Shown: positions 1 to 8,594 of the stretch, one piece after another
How positions within the stretch are numbered: position 1 is the first letter of the stretch
Layout of the letters: every line of letters begins with the position of its first letter
Assembly (NCBI RefSeq): GCF_029392895.1
Contig: NZ_CP114200.1
Coordinates: 3,193,001-3,257,000, forward strand
Length of the DNA stretch: 64,000 nt
Direction of reading: 5' to 3'
DNA from: Streptomyces sp. 71268
Lineage (GTDB): Bacteria; Actinomycetota; Actinomycetes; Streptomycetales; Streptomycetaceae
Translations under genes and position numbers: made by a program
The notes under the pieces: model-generated
What the model saw: only the letters and a program-made list of their open reading frames with translations
Database searches by the model: none
What the model was told of the DNA's origin: nothing

Positions 1-1
1 C

Positions 2-250
2 CTGGCCATGACCATCGGCACGGCCGACTTCGCGCCGACCGAGGTGGGCCGCGTGGCCAGCGAGTACGAGAGCCGCGGCATGCCCATGCGGCTGCGCACC
101 CGGGCCGAGGCCGAGGCGTTCTTCGACGGCCTCGACCTGGTGGAGCCGGGCGTCACCCAGGTGCACTACTGGAAGCCGGACGCGGACACCGACCCGAACA
201 TCGACGACCGGGACATCGCCATGTACGGCGGCGTCGCCCGCAAGAACTGA
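2..250 (+). CDS. SAM-dependent methyltransferase, C-terminal part (PF04672-type)
   Basis: Only the last 80 or so residues are present; the reading frame is open to the left edge, so the start lies outside the window. The visible part resembles the C-terminus of the actinobacterial S-adenosyl methyltransferase family PF04672 (formerly DUF574): an E-V-x-R-V-A segment, then R-T-R-A-E-A-E-A-F-F-D-G-L, then L-V-E-P-G-V, and a late V-H-Y-W-K-P. Members are about 270 residues, have a Rossmann SAM-binding N-terminal half that is not visible here, and usually have no assigned substrate. It is followed by the convergent Rieske gene. Family call from remembered motif order; the function stays general. 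Confidence 0.8.
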   Translation: MAMTIGTADFAPTEVGRVASEYESRGMPMRLRTRAEAEAFFDGLDLVEPGVTQVHYWKPDADTDPNIDDRDIAMYGGVARKN

Positions 251-316
251 GCCCCGCCCCGGGCCCGCCGTCCGCGCCCGCCGCCCGCGCCCGCCATCGC
301 GACGCGCCCCGTCGCG

Positions 317-1366
317 TCAGGCGGGGCGGCGGGCCGGCTGCCGCCCGCCGGGCCAGTCGCTGTAGAACTGGCGGGCCCACCTGCGGTACTTGGTGATCGG
401 CCCGTCCCCCTGCGCCAACCTCGGGTGCTCCAGATAGGTGTTGTGCGCCCAGACGGGGAGGTCGCGGTTGGTCTCGAAGGTGCTGAACCACGCGAGCGGC
501 CCCGGCGCCAGGGCGGCCAGCGCGCGGGCGGCGCCACGGTGGCGTACGCCCGCGAACCGTACGGCGACGGCCAACCGCATCTCGATCCGCACCGGGTCCA
601 ACGGCACCACGCAGAACCACGCGCGCATCTCCATGCCGATGGCCGGCACGGTCGTCTCGGCGATGAAGACGCCGAGCCCCTGCACCGTCGCGCGCATCAC
701 CGGCGCCGAGGCGAACAGCACGTTCTTCTTGCCGCCCACCCGCGCGAGGCGGTACGCGGACGTCATCCGTGGCCCCTCGAACCGGGGCTCCTCCACCATC
801 CGCACTCCCAGCCGGTGAATGGGGGTGAAGTGCCCGGTGTCGATGACGTTCTCCATGAAGTCCTGCGGGTGCGCCACGAGCGTGCGCACGAGGCCGCGGA
901 CCGGCCCGAACCCCTCGGCCGCCGGGGGCGCCGTCACCTCCCACGACGGGGGTTCGCCCCGGGCGTGCCACCACACGAAGACCAGCCCGGCGACCTCCCG
1001 GCTCACCACCGCGCCCAGCCGTGCCCTGGGCGGTGGCGTGCCGTACCCGGTCCGTACGCACTCGCCCTCGGGGCCGAACGCGAAGTGGTGGAAGGGGCAG
1101 ACGAGTTCCTCGCCCTCCACCCGCCCACCGTGCCCCAGGTGCGCCCCCAGGTGCGGGCAGAACGGCCGCACGGCGCGCAGTCGCCCGCTCCGCGTGCGGT
1201 AGACCACCAAGTCCTCACCCATCAGCCGGCGGGTGAGCACGCGCCCGGGCCGCAGCTCGGCGCTGCTGGCGACGGCGAACCAGCCGTCGGGATAGGGCGG
1301 GGGCGCCGCCGGGGACGGTACGGCGGGCAACGGCGGTCCGGACCGGTCCGGCTTCGACAGGTTCAT
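317..1366 (-). CDS. Rieske 2Fe-2S non-heme iron oxygenase
   Basis: 349 residues. The Rieske centre is complete: C70-x-H72 and C90-x2-H93 bind the 2Fe-2S cluster. The mononuclear iron site follows as E172-N-x2-D176-x2-H179-x4-H184, the E-N-x-x-D-x-x-H-x-x-x-x-H arrangement of KshA/DAF-36-type oxygenases that act on steroids or other hydrophobic ring compounds. The start is set by a GGAGGGG ribosome site five bases before ATG at 1366. No ferredoxin or reductase partner lies beside it, so electrons must come from elsewhere. It is divergent from the MarR gene at 1664 across 297 bases that should hold both promoters, which suggests MarR control. The substrate cannot be read from sequence. Confidence 0.85.
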   Translation of the reverse strand: MNLSKPDRSGPPLPAVPSPAAPPPYPDGWFAVASSAELRPGRVLTRRLMGEDLVVYRTRSGRLRAVRPFCPHLGAHLGHGGRVEGEELVCPFHHFAFGPEGECVRTGYGTPPPRARLGAVVSREVAGLVFVWWHARGEPPSWEVTAPPAAEGFGPVRGLVRTLVAHPQDFMENVIDTGHFTPIHRLGVRMVEEPRFEGPRMTSAYRLARVGGKKNVLFASAPVMRATVQGLGVFIAETTVPAIGMEMRAWFCVVPLDPVRIEMRLAVAVRFAGVRHRGAARALAALAPGPLAWFSTFETNRDLPVWAHNTYLEHPRLAQGDGPITKYRRWARQFYSDWPGGRQPARRPA

Positions 1367-1663
1367 GGTGACCCCTCCAGCTCAGGTTTCACGCGGTTTC
1401 CGCGCCACGTCCGACAACCGGGGCCGGCCCCGCCGCGCGGGCTCACCTCAGCGTCACGCCGGCCCGCGCGCCACGGCGGCCCTTCGGGCGAGGCTCACCG
1501 GAAGACGTGAAACGGGTGCGAGCCGGGTTTAGTCGGGCACCGCGCGCAGAAGGCCGGCCAGACGGCGGACGCATCCCGCCGCGACTGACACAGGCCGGCG
1601 CGCGCCCGCCGATGGGGCAGGCGCGAGACGTTCTCAAACAGCACTGAATTTCCCGCCTTTACG

Positions 1664-2137
1664 ATGGAAGTCGTGCACGACAAGCCGCCCGAGGGGCCCG
1701 CAGCCGCCGACCCGACCACCGACGACACGGCCCTGGGCACGCTCCTGGCCGCCGCCAGCCAACGCTGTCGCCAGGCGTTCAACAGCGGACTGCGCGCCGC
1801 CGGCATCGAGTCCCGCCACTTCGCCGTCCTGCGCGGCCTGGCCCAGCACGGGCCCTCCAGCCAGCGGGAGTTGATCGAACTGCTGGACGTGGACAAGTCG
1901 GCCATGGTCCGGATCATCGACGAGTTGGAGCGACAGGGCCTGGCCGAGCGCCGCCGCGCCGTGCACGACCGCCGCGCGTACGCGGTCCGCCTCACCGCCG
2001 AGGGCGAGCGACGCCTCGCGGCCGTCCAGGAGATCGCCGTCCCCATCGGCCGGGAACTCTTCGGCTGGCTCGCGCCGAGGGACCGGGAACGCCTGGTGAC
2101 CACCCTCCGCCAACTCGCCGGCAAGCCGGCCGGATAA
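1664..2137 (+). CDS. MarR-family transcriptional regulator
   Basis: 157 residues with a central winged helix-turn-helix: S-Q-R-E-L-I-E-L-L then D-K-S-A-M-V-R-I-I-D-E-L-E, followed by a basic wing (R-R-R-A-V-H-D-R-R). This is the normal MarR size and layout; such proteins act as dimers, usually repress a neighbouring gene and release DNA on binding a phenolic or other ligand. It is divergently transcribed from the Rieske oxygenase, so control of that gene is likely but inferred. ATG at 1664 is the first good start; the N-terminal 25 residues are acidic and probably disordered. Confidence 0.85.
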   Translation: MEVVHDKPPEGPAAADPTTDDTALGTLLAAASQRCRQAFNSGLRAAGIESRHFAVLRGLAQHGPSSQRELIELLDVDKSAMVRIIDELERQGLAERRRAVHDRRAYAVRLTAEGERRLAAVQEIAVPIGRELFGWLAPRDRERLVTTLRQLAGKPAG

Positions 2138-2238
2138 GCCCGCGCCGGCGTGCGCCGCCCCGCCCCCCGGGGGCCTTCCGCCCTCGGGGCGGCCGGCGGC
2201 CCGGGTCCCGGGGCCTGGCCGGCGGCCCGCTCCCGGCG

Positions 2239-3150
2239 TTACGGCCGGGAGTCCCGCGCCGGCGGGAACCGGTGCGTCATGAAGGGCGTGCTGGTGATGA
2301 ACGTACGGAACGCGCGGGCCGCCTCGGACAGGTGGGCGTCCCGGTGCCAGACCAGGGTCAGCACCCGGTGGCAGTCGGGCGCGTCGACGCGCACCCAGGT
2401 GACCGGGGCGCGTATCCCCTCCTGACGCGAGATGGCGGGGACCAGCCCGATGCCGAGGCCCGCGCCGATCAACTCCCCACTGGCCCCCGGCTCGTCGGCC
2501 TCGCAGGAGATCTGCGGGGTCAGCCCCTCGGCGGCGAAGAGCCGGTCGAGCAGCGCCCGGGGCCAGTTGCCCGGCCGGCTGACCACGAACGACTCGTGCG
2601 CGAGTTCGGCGACCCGCACGCTGCGCCGGCCCGCCAGCCGGTGCCCGTACGGCACGGCGAGCAGCACCTCCTCTCTGGCCAGCTCGACGCACTCAAGGCC
2701 GGTCCCGGTCAGCGGCTGCGAGGCGACGCAGAAGTCCACCTCCCTAGCCCGCAGCCGGCGCTCCATCTCCACCGCGTTGGACTGGTAGAGCCGCACGTCG
2801 GCGGCGGGGTGGGTGGCTCGGAAGCTGCCGAGTGCGCGGGCGAGGGTCAGCAGCGTCTCGGCGGTCACGGTCACCCGGCCAAGGCCGCGCTCGCGGGCGT
2901 CGGCGACCGCGCGCCGCGCGTCGTCGAGCTCGCTGAGCGCGCGCTCGACGTGGCGCAGGAACAGCGCCCCGTACTGGTTGAGCCGGATGCGGCGGCCCTG
3001 CCGGTCGAAGAGGTCGGTGCCCAGCTCGGCCTCGAGGCGGGCGATGGTGCGGCTCACCGAGGGCTGCGCGACGTGCAGTTCCTCCGCGGCCCGACTGATG
3101 TGCTCGAAGCGGGCCACGGCCCGGAAATAGCGCAGTTGCAGCAGGTCCAT
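2239..3150 (-). CDS. LysR-family transcriptional regulator
   Basis: 303 residues, the standard LysR length. The N-terminal 60 residues hold the LysR helix-turn-helix (L-R-Y-F-R-A-V-A, then S-R-A-A-E-E-L-H-V-A-Q-P-S-V-S-R-T-I), followed by the periplasmic-binding-like effector domain. The start at 3150 is chosen because GGGGGAG sits just upstream; an in-frame ATG five codons earlier has no such site. The long open frame that continues upstream is antisense to the exonuclease region and is not coding. It shares its orientation with the exonuclease gene 86 bases upstream, so no divergent target is visible and the regulated gene is unknown. Confidence 0.9.
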   Translation of the reverse strand: MDLLQLRYFRAVARFEHISRAAEELHVAQPSVSRTIARLEAELGTDLFDRQGRRIRLNQYGALFLRHVERALSELDDARRAVADARERGLGRVTVTAETLLTLARALGSFRATHPAADVRLYQSNAVEMERRLRAREVDFCVASQPLTGTGLECVELAREEVLLAVPYGHRLAGRRSVRVAELAHESFVVSRPGNWPRALLDRLFAAEGLTPQISCEADEPGASGELIGAGLGIGLVPAISRQEGIRAPVTWVRVDAPDCHRVLTLVWHRDAHLSEAARAFRTFITSTPFMTHRFPPARDSRP

Positions 3151-3236
3151 CGCTCCCCCACCCATGCCGTGGTGATCATCATGACACGGCCGGGCGGGCC
3201 CACCCGCGTGGGCGCCGACCCCCGGCCCGCCACCCG

Positions 3237-3914
3237 TCAGGCGGGGGCACCCGGGGCGTCCGCGCCCGGCCAGGCGCCCCGCGCGAGGAGGTCGAGGACG
3301 AGCGCGCCGATGTTCCACGCGTCGTCCTCGCCGCTGTGGTGCCGCCCCTCCAGCGGCAGCCCCGCGAGTTCCAGGGCGCGCGCCATGCCGGGCCGCCTGG
3401 CCAGCCCGTACGCGTCGGTGAAGACCGCCTTGGCGTTGGTGTGCCGGCCCGAGAACGGGTAGCGGGCCGGCCCGCGCTCGCACTGCCGGGCGAACTGCTT
3501 GCGGTCGTAGTCGCCCCAGCTCACCCACGCCCGGGTGGCCGCCCGGTGCTCGCGCGCCAGGGTCGCGCAGGCTTCGGCGAACGGCATGCCCCGCTCCACC
3601 TCGGCCTGGGTGAGCCCGGTCAGCTCCGTGCAGAACGGGCTCACCGTAGATCTGGCCGGGCGCACCAGGAGCCGGTGCCGCGCCACCCGCTCGCGGGTCA
3701 CGGTGTCCACGACGCACAGGCCGATCTCGATGATCTCGCTGACCTGCCCCGGCGGCGCCTGCCCCGACCAGCACGTCGCCTCCACGTCCACGACGTTCAC
3801 CAGCCGCCCGTACGCCTCCCCCTCGGCCGCCCCGGCGAGCTGGGCCGGTCCATGGCCCCCGCCGGGCGAGCCCGGACCGGCTGACCGCTCGTCGTACGCC
3901 TCGTTCGTCGTCAC
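3237..3914 (-). CDS. DEDDh-type 3'-5' exonuclease (KapD/ERI-1-like)
   Basis: 225 residues. The exonuclease motifs are visible in order: D43-x-E45 in V-D-V-E-A-T-C-W (Exo I), an I-E-I-G strand and the T-E-L-T-G-L segment, a D-Y-D-R-K-Q-F Exo II block, and a C-terminal H-H-S-G-E-D-D-A-W-N with the DEDDh histidine and last aspartate. This fits the sporulation inhibitor KapD/ERI-1 branch of the DnaQ fold, which trims 3' ends of RNA or DNA with two metal ions. The start is GTG at 3914. The first 35 residues are Gly/Pro-rich and not part of the fold. Its substrate in Streptomyces is unknown. Confidence 0.85.
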   Translation of the reverse strand: MTTNEAYDERSAGPGSPGGGHGPAQLAGAAEGEAYGRLVNVVDVEATCWSGQAPPGQVSEIIEIGLCVVDTVTRERVARHRLLVRPARSTVSPFCTELTGLTQAEVERGMPFAEACATLAREHRAATRAWVSWGDYDRKQFARQCERGPARYPFSGRHTNAKAVFTDAYGLARRPGMARALELAGLPLEGRHHSGEDDAWNIGALVLDLLARGAWPGADAPGAPA

Positions 3915-4130
3915 GCTCGCCGACCCTAGGGACCCGCCCGCCGGTCCTCACCCGAATTTCCCGCACGCCACCACCCACACCCACCGACGCCCAGCCCCAC
4001 CCGCACCCGTCCACACGCACCCGGACACGCCCGGGGCGGGAGGGGCGCGAGGCGATGACATTCACAACGAGGCGCATGCGCCGTGTGGCGCCCTTGCGCC
4101 GGGGCGCCGGCGTGTAGTCCGCTAGCGCCC

Positions 4131-5723
4131 ATGAGGAAGAGGAGCGTTGCCACGCTGATCACCGCCCTGCTGGCGGGGTCCCTTCTGACCGGCGCGCCGA
4201 GCCCCAGCGCCGCCGACACCCGCACCGACAGTTCCCCACCCGTGGACTCGCCCCCGAGGCTGGGGGTCGACCTGGACACGGTGACCATCCCCGAGCTGCA
4301 GGCCCGGATGGCCGACGGCTCGCTGACCCCGTCGGCGCTGACCCGCGCCTACCTGTGGCGCATCAAGACCGTCGACCCCAAGGTCAACGCGGTACTACGG
4401 ACCGACCCGACCGCCCCACAGCAGGCCGCCGCCAGCGACGCCCGACACCGCGCGGGCACCACCCGTGGTCCGCTCGACGGCATCCCCGTACTCATCAAGG
4501 ACAACGTCGACACCCGCGGCCTGGCCTCGACGGCCGGCTCGCTCGCGCTGGCCGACCGCCCGCCGAAGACCGACGCGGCGCTGGTCACCCGGTTGCGGCA
4601 GGCGGGTGCCGTGATCCTCGGCAAGGCCAACCTCTCCGAGTGGGCCAACTTCCGCGCCGCCAAGCCCACCTCCGGCTGGTCGGCGGTGGGCGGCCAGACC
4701 CGCAACCCGTACGTCCTCGACCGCAACCCGTGCGGCTCGTCCGCCGGCTCCGGCGCCGCGCTGGCCGCCTCGCTGTCCCAGGTCGCCATCGGCACCGAGA
4801 CCGACGGCTCCATCGTCTGCCCGGCCGGCATGAACGGGGTGGTCGGCCTCAAGCCCAGCCTCGGCCTGGTCAGCGGGGACGGTGTGGTGCCGATCTCCGC
4901 CGAGCAGGACACCGCGGGCCCGATGGCGCGCAACGTCATCGACACGGCGCTCACGCTCGCGGTGCTCAGCGACCACGACGCCGCCCGCCGGAACAGCCCA
5001 GCCACCGACCCCACCCACCCCGGCGACCTGCGCGGCAAGCGCATCGGCCTGTGGCGCCTGCCCACGCTCGGCCCGAAGGTGGACGCCCTGATGGTCCGTA
5101 CGGCGCACAAGCTCCGCTCCGCCGGCGCCGAGGTCGTCGAGGTCACCCCGCCGTACCAGGACCGGCTGGCCGAGCTGGAGTTCCCGGCGCTGCTCAGCGA
5201 GTTCCACCGGGACATCGACGCCTACCTCGCCACCCGCGAGGGCGGCCCGCGCGACCTTGCCGAGCTGATCCAGTTCAACCGCGACCACCCCGAGGAGCGG
5301 ACCTGCTTCAGCGGGCAGGAACTCTTCGAACAGGCCCTGGCGGCGCCGCCCACCACCGACCCGGAGTACCGGGCGAAGCGCGCTGAGCTGAAGGACCTCT
5401 CGCGGCGCTCGATCGACGAGACGCTGGCCAAGTACCGGCTGGACGCCATCGCCGCGCCCACCAACCCGCCCGCCTGGACCACCGACTGCGCCCGTGGCGA
5501 CAACGACGTGATCCCCTCCTCCACCCCCGCGGCCGTCTCCGGGTACCCGTCCCTTTCCGTACCGGCCGGCTTCGCGGACGAACTGCCCGTCGGCCTGCTC
5601 CTGACCGCCGGCAACCACCAGGACGGCAAGCTCCTGTCCCTGGGCTCGGCCGTGGAGTCCCGCCTCGACGCCTGGCGCGCCCCGCGCTACCTGCCGACCG
5701 TGGGCCCGGACCCCGTGCGGTAG
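4131..5723 (+). CDS. Secreted amidase (amidase signature family)
   Basis: 530 residues. The first 28 form a Sec-type signal peptide: M-R-K-R, a hydrophobic stretch to about residue 20, then an A-x-A-like site near P-S-A-A-D. The amidase-signature triad is present: Lys123 in L-I-K-D-N, the cis-serine in the GSSAGSG block at 203-204, and nucleophile Ser227 in T-D-G-S-I. Members hydrolyse amide bonds of small amides or peptides; the substrate here is not known. ATG at 4131 was chosen over the upstream in-frame start because it gives a proper signal peptide. A hairpin about 50 bases after the stop is a likely terminator. Confidence 0.9.
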   Translation: MRKRSVATLITALLAGSLLTGAPSPSAADTRTDSSPPVDSPPRLGVDLDTVTIPELQARMADGSLTPSALTRAYLWRIKTVDPKVNAVLRTDPTAPQQAAASDARHRAGTTRGPLDGIPVLIKDNVDTRGLASTAGSLALADRPPKTDAALVTRLRQAGAVILGKANLSEWANFRAAKPTSGWSAVGGQTRNPYVLDRNPCGSSAGSGAALAASLSQVAIGTETDGSIVCPAGMNGVVGLKPSLGLVSGDGVVPISAEQDTAGPMARNVIDTALTLAVLSDHDAARRNSPATDPTHPGDLRGKRIGLWRLPTLGPKVDALMVRTAHKLRSAGAEVVEVTPPYQDRLAELEFPALLSEFHRDIDAYLATREGGPRDLAELIQFNRDHPEERTCFSGQELFEQALAAPPTTDPEYRAKRAELKDLSRRSIDETLAKYRLDAIAAPTNPPAWTTDCARGDNDVIPSSTPAAVSGYPSLSVPAGFADELPVGLLLTAGNHQDGKLLSLGSAVESRLDAWRAPRYLPTVGPDPVR

Positions 5724-5771
5724 CCACCCGACGCCCCACCACACAGCCCACCGGCGCCAGCGGCGCCGCAC

Positions 5772-5806
5772 GCGGCGGCCGACCCCACCCGGGGGCCGGC
5801 CGCCGC
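5772..5806. terminator. GC-rich hairpin after the amidase gene
   Basis: GCGGCGGCC at 5772-5780 can pair with GGCCGCCGC at 5798-5806 across a C/G-rich loop. There is no T-run, as is usual for Streptomyces. It lies 49 bases beyond the amidase stop and before the YCII gene, so a terminator role is inferred. Confidence 0.5.
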
Positions 5807-5958
5807 CCCCTTCCCCGACCGCCCGTCCCTCGCCCCGACCCGCCTTCCCGAACGCGTGAGAAAAATCTTTCGCCCACCATGTCGAGAACCCGTACCCGGC
5901 TCCGTCCCCGCCGTGAACGCGACCACAATGGGCCGCACCAGCACCAAGGAGAACCACC

Positions 5959-6366
5959 ATGGCCAAGTACCTGCTGCTCAAGCACTACCGTGGCGCCCCG
6001 GCACCGGTGAACAACGTGCCGATGGACCAGTGGACGCCGGCGGAGGTCTCGGCGCACGTGCAGTACATGCACGACTTCGCGGCCCGCCTTGAGGAGACCG
6101 GCGAGTACGTCGACGGTCAGGGGCTCGCGCCCGAGGGAACGTGGGTCCGGTACGACGGCGAGGGCCGCCCGCCGGTCACCGACGGACCGTTCGCCGAGAC
6201 CAAGGACCTCATCGCCGGCTGGATGGTGATCGACGTCGACAGCTACGAGCGCGCCCTCGAACTGGCCGCCGAACTGTCGGCCGCCCCCGGCGCCGGCGGC
6301 GAGCCGATCCACGAGTGGCTGGAGCTGCGCCCGTTCCTCTCCGCGCCGCCCACCATCACGGAGTGA
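5959..6366 (+). CDS. YCII/DGPF-domain protein
   Basis: 135 residues of the YCII-related DGPF family: an N-terminal K-Y-L-L-L-K-H-Y strand, and the hallmark V-T-D-G-P-F-A-E-T-K-D block near residues 73-83 followed by G-W-M-V-I-D-V-D-S. An AAGGAG ribosome site lies seven bases before ATG. Genes of this family are habitually paired with ECF42-type sigma factors, exactly as here: the sigma gene begins nine bases after this stop. The biochemical role is not established; a dimeric sensor or small-molecule-binding fold is thought likely. Confidence 0.9.
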   Translation: MAKYLLLKHYRGAPAPVNNVPMDQWTPAEVSAHVQYMHDFAARLEETGEYVDGQGLAPEGTWVRYDGEGRPPVTDGPFAETKDLIAGWMVIDVDSYERALELAAELSAAPGAGGEPIHEWLELRPFLSAPPTITE

Positions 6367-6374
6367 CCACGGCG

Positions 6375-7589
6375 ATGGACGAGCTCCTGCTCCGCCGCCT
6401 CACGCCGCGCGTGATCGGCATCCTCGTCCGCCGCGGAGCCGACTTCGCGGCGGCCGAGGACGCCGTACAGGACGCGCTGGTCGAGGCGCTCCGCACCTGG
6501 CCGGCCGATCCCCCACGGGACCCGCAGGGCTGGCTGGTCACGGTGGCCTGGCGCCGGTTCCTCGACGCGATACGGGCGGACTCGGCCCGCCGCCGGCGCG
6601 AGGACCTGGTCGAGTCGGAGCCGGCGCCCGGCCCGGCGCCCGCGGTGGACGACACGCTCCAGCTCTACTTCCTGTGCGCCCACCCGTCGCTGACCCCCTC
6701 GTCCGCGGTGGCGCTCACGCTGCGCGCCGTGGGCGGGCTCACCACCCGCCAGATCGCCCGGGCCTACCTGGTGCCCGAGGCGACCATGGCGCAGCGCATC
6801 AGCCGGGCCAAGCGCACCGTCGCCGGCGTGGGGCTCTCCCCCGCCGGGGCGGAGCCGGACGCGTCGGGCGGGCCCGACCGGAGCGGCGACGTCGCCACCG
6901 TGCTGCGCGTCCTGTACCTGGTCTTCAACGAGGGCTACTCCGGCGACGTCGACCTCGCCGCCGAGGCCATCCGGCTCACCCGGCGGCTCGCCGCCGCCAT
7001 CGACCACCCCGAAGTGGCCGGCCTGCTCGCCCTCATGCTGCTCCACCACGCCCGGCGCGCCTCCCGCACCAGGCCCGACGGCAGCCTGGTGCCACTGGCC
7101 GAGCAGGACCGCGGCCGGTGGGACACGACGTTGATCGCCGAAGGCGTCCAGATCCTCCAGGCGGCCCTCGCCCGCGACCAACTGGGCGAGTTCCAGGCCC
7201 AGGCCGCCATCGCGGCCCTGCACGCGGACGCCCAGCGGGCCGAGGAGACCGACTGGGTGCAGATCGTCGAGTGGTACGACGAACTCGCGCGCCTCACCGA
7301 CAGCCCGGTCGTCCGGCTCAACCGCGCGGTCGCCGTGGGCGAGGCGGACGGCCCACACGCCGGCCTGGCCGCCCTCGCCGAACTCGACGCCTCGCTACGC
7401 GACTCCCCGGCCAAGGCCCACCCGCTCCCCCGCCGCGAGGCGGTGGCAGCCCACCTCCACGAACGCGCCGGCGACCTGACCACGGCCGCCCGCCTCTACG
7501 CCGAGGCCGCCCACCACGCCCCCAACCTCGCCGAACGCACCCACCTCACCCACCAGGCCGCCCGCCTCAACGCCCACCTACGCCCCTGA
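6375..7589 (+). CDS. ECF sigma factor, ECF42-type with C-terminal extension
   Basis: 404 residues. Region 2 is near the N-terminus (D-A-V-Q-D-A-L-V-E-A then G-W-L-V-T-V-A-W-R-R-F-L-D), and region 4 has T-T-R-Q-I-A-R-A-Y-L-V then M-A-Q-R-I-S-R-A-K. The remaining 220 residues are the helical, TPR-like extension typical of ECF42 (F-N-E-G-Y, L-L-A-L-M-L-L-H-H-A-R). No anti-sigma gene is present; in this group the extension itself and the DGPF partner are believed to set activity. ATG at 6375 is preceded by GGAG at 11 bases; an in-frame GTG at 6363 overlapping the upstream stop is an alternative. It likely shares a transcript with the YCII gene. Confidence 0.9.
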   Translation: MDELLLRRLTPRVIGILVRRGADFAAAEDAVQDALVEALRTWPADPPRDPQGWLVTVAWRRFLDAIRADSARRRREDLVESEPAPGPAPAVDDTLQLYFLCAHPSLTPSSAVALTLRAVGGLTTRQIARAYLVPEATMAQRISRAKRTVAGVGLSPAGAEPDASGGPDRSGDVATVLRVLYLVFNEGYSGDVDLAAEAIRLTRRLAAAIDHPEVAGLLALMLLHHARRASRTRPDGSLVPLAEQDRGRWDTTLIAEGVQILQAALARDQLGEFQAQAAIAALHADAQRAEETDWVQIVEWYDELARLTDSPVVRLNRAVAVGEADGPHAGLAALAELDASLRDSPAKAHPLPRREAVAAHLHERAGDLTTAARLYAEAAHHAPNLAERTHLTHQAARLNAHLRP

Positions 7590-7725
7590 CAACCCCCCGA
7601 CCGCGCGTAGCTTTCGCGCGTGCGCCCCTCGCCCCTCGGGCCGAGCCAGGACCAACTGGCCGCCCTGCCACGGCCGGGCGCGCGGCGTGTGACTCTCGCC
7701 GTCGGCCGGCTGCCAGAGACACCAA

Positions 7726-7759
7726 AGAGCCCCAGCCGGGTTTCCCTGGCTGGGGCTCT
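7726..7759. terminator. Perfect 12-bp hairpin between convergent transcripts
   Basis: AGAGCCCCAGCC at 7726-7737 is an exact inverted repeat of GGCTGGGGCTCT at 7748-7759 with a 10-base loop. Read on the minus strand it is followed by TTTGG. It sits between the ECF sigma gene (plus) and the Vsr gene (minus), so it can end both transcripts. It also marks the left edge of the accessory island as judged by gene content. Confidence 0.75.
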
Positions 7760-7877
7760 GAGCTGCGGTGGGGTGTTCACGAGTGGGCCTGACCTGCACC
7801 CACAGAGGCGTCGCGCAAGCCCTCCCACCGCCTGGAAGATCATTCCCCAGCTACTTGTACAGGGCACCCGCAGATGC

Positions 7878-8303
7878 CTACGTACTTGCTGGCACGGTCT
7901 CGCCCAGAATCCGCAACGCCCGCGGGTGCCCCCGCGAAGCGAGTGCCAGCACCACCTTGCCCACGGCAGCGTCGACGGTCTCGTGCTCCCAGAGACGCAA
8001 GGGCACCCACCCCAACCGGATGAGGTGGGCATCGGTGTCCGCGTCCCGTCGAACGTTGCCCTCCAGCTTCTCCCGCCACCACTCCCCGTTGTGCACCGGC
8101 GCGTGCAGGTGCTGCGGGCAGGCGTGCCAGAAGCAGCCCTGGACGAATACCGCGGTCCGCCACCGCACGAATGTGACGTCCGCACGACGCCGACGCATCA
8201 TCGGAAGCGGCAGGCCCACGCGATAGCGAAAGCCCAGCGCGTGTAGTGCTCGCCTCAGAGCCAGCTCGGGCACCGTATCTCGGCTGCGCTGCGCCAGCAT
8301 CAC
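7878..8303 (-). CDS. vsr: Vsr-type (very short patch repair) endonuclease
   Basis: About 141 residues. Vsr landmarks are present: R-S-R-D-T-x-P-E near the N-terminus, R-R-R-A-D-V-T-F (catalytic Asp), V-F-V-Q-G-C-F-W-H-A-C-P (Cys/His zinc ligands), W-W-R-E-K-L and L-R-L-W-E-H-E. The family nicks 5' of the T in T:G mismatches arising from 5-methylcytosine deamination. No cytosine-5 methyltransferase is seen in the window, so its normal partner is absent. The N-terminus is short: a TAG lies just before the GTG/ATG pair, so about 15-20 family residues may be missing. It follows mad8 on the same strand after 291 bases and may serve the defence island. Confidence 0.85.
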   Translation of the reverse strand: MMLAQRSRDTVPELALRRALHALGFRYRVGLPLPMMRRRRADVTFVRWRTAVFVQGCFWHACPQHLHAPVHNGEWWREKLEGNVRRDADTDAHLIRLGWVPLRLWEHETVDAAVGKVVLALASRGHPRALRILGETVPAST

Positions 8304-8594
8304 CCGCTAAACATTGGAATCCTTCGGGACCGGCAGCTCCAAGGTAACTTTCCGTTCGATCACATGGCGGTCGCTATAAGTCGCCGTGTCGGCTTTCGCT
8401 CCCTCGCCCTCAGTGGGGGGTTACCTCCAAGCGAAGGGTCGGCTCTACTCCTTGCAACTGGGAAAAGCCGGGCCGCTGGGTCCAGACGGATGTAGCTTGC
8501 CGTTCTTGAGTAAAGACCAGCCGCAAGCATCCCGCACTCCTCGAGAGCGCCTGCACGTGGAGCCACCGTGACCGCTGACCGAACGATATAAGTC
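8304..8594. other. Spacer between vsr and mad8, no gene recognised
   Basis: This stretch contains only short open frames on both strands without Streptomyces-like codon use or a recognisable domain. Its G+C looks lower than the neighbouring genes by eye. It may hold a promoter for vsr, but no clear box or ribosome site decides this. Confidence 0.5.

Noticed and set aside
7741..7800. Possible second copy of a tRNA end marking an attachment site at the left island edge
   Set aside because: The sequence after the 7726 hairpin has some tRNA-like look but does not repeat the tRNA-Ala 3' end.
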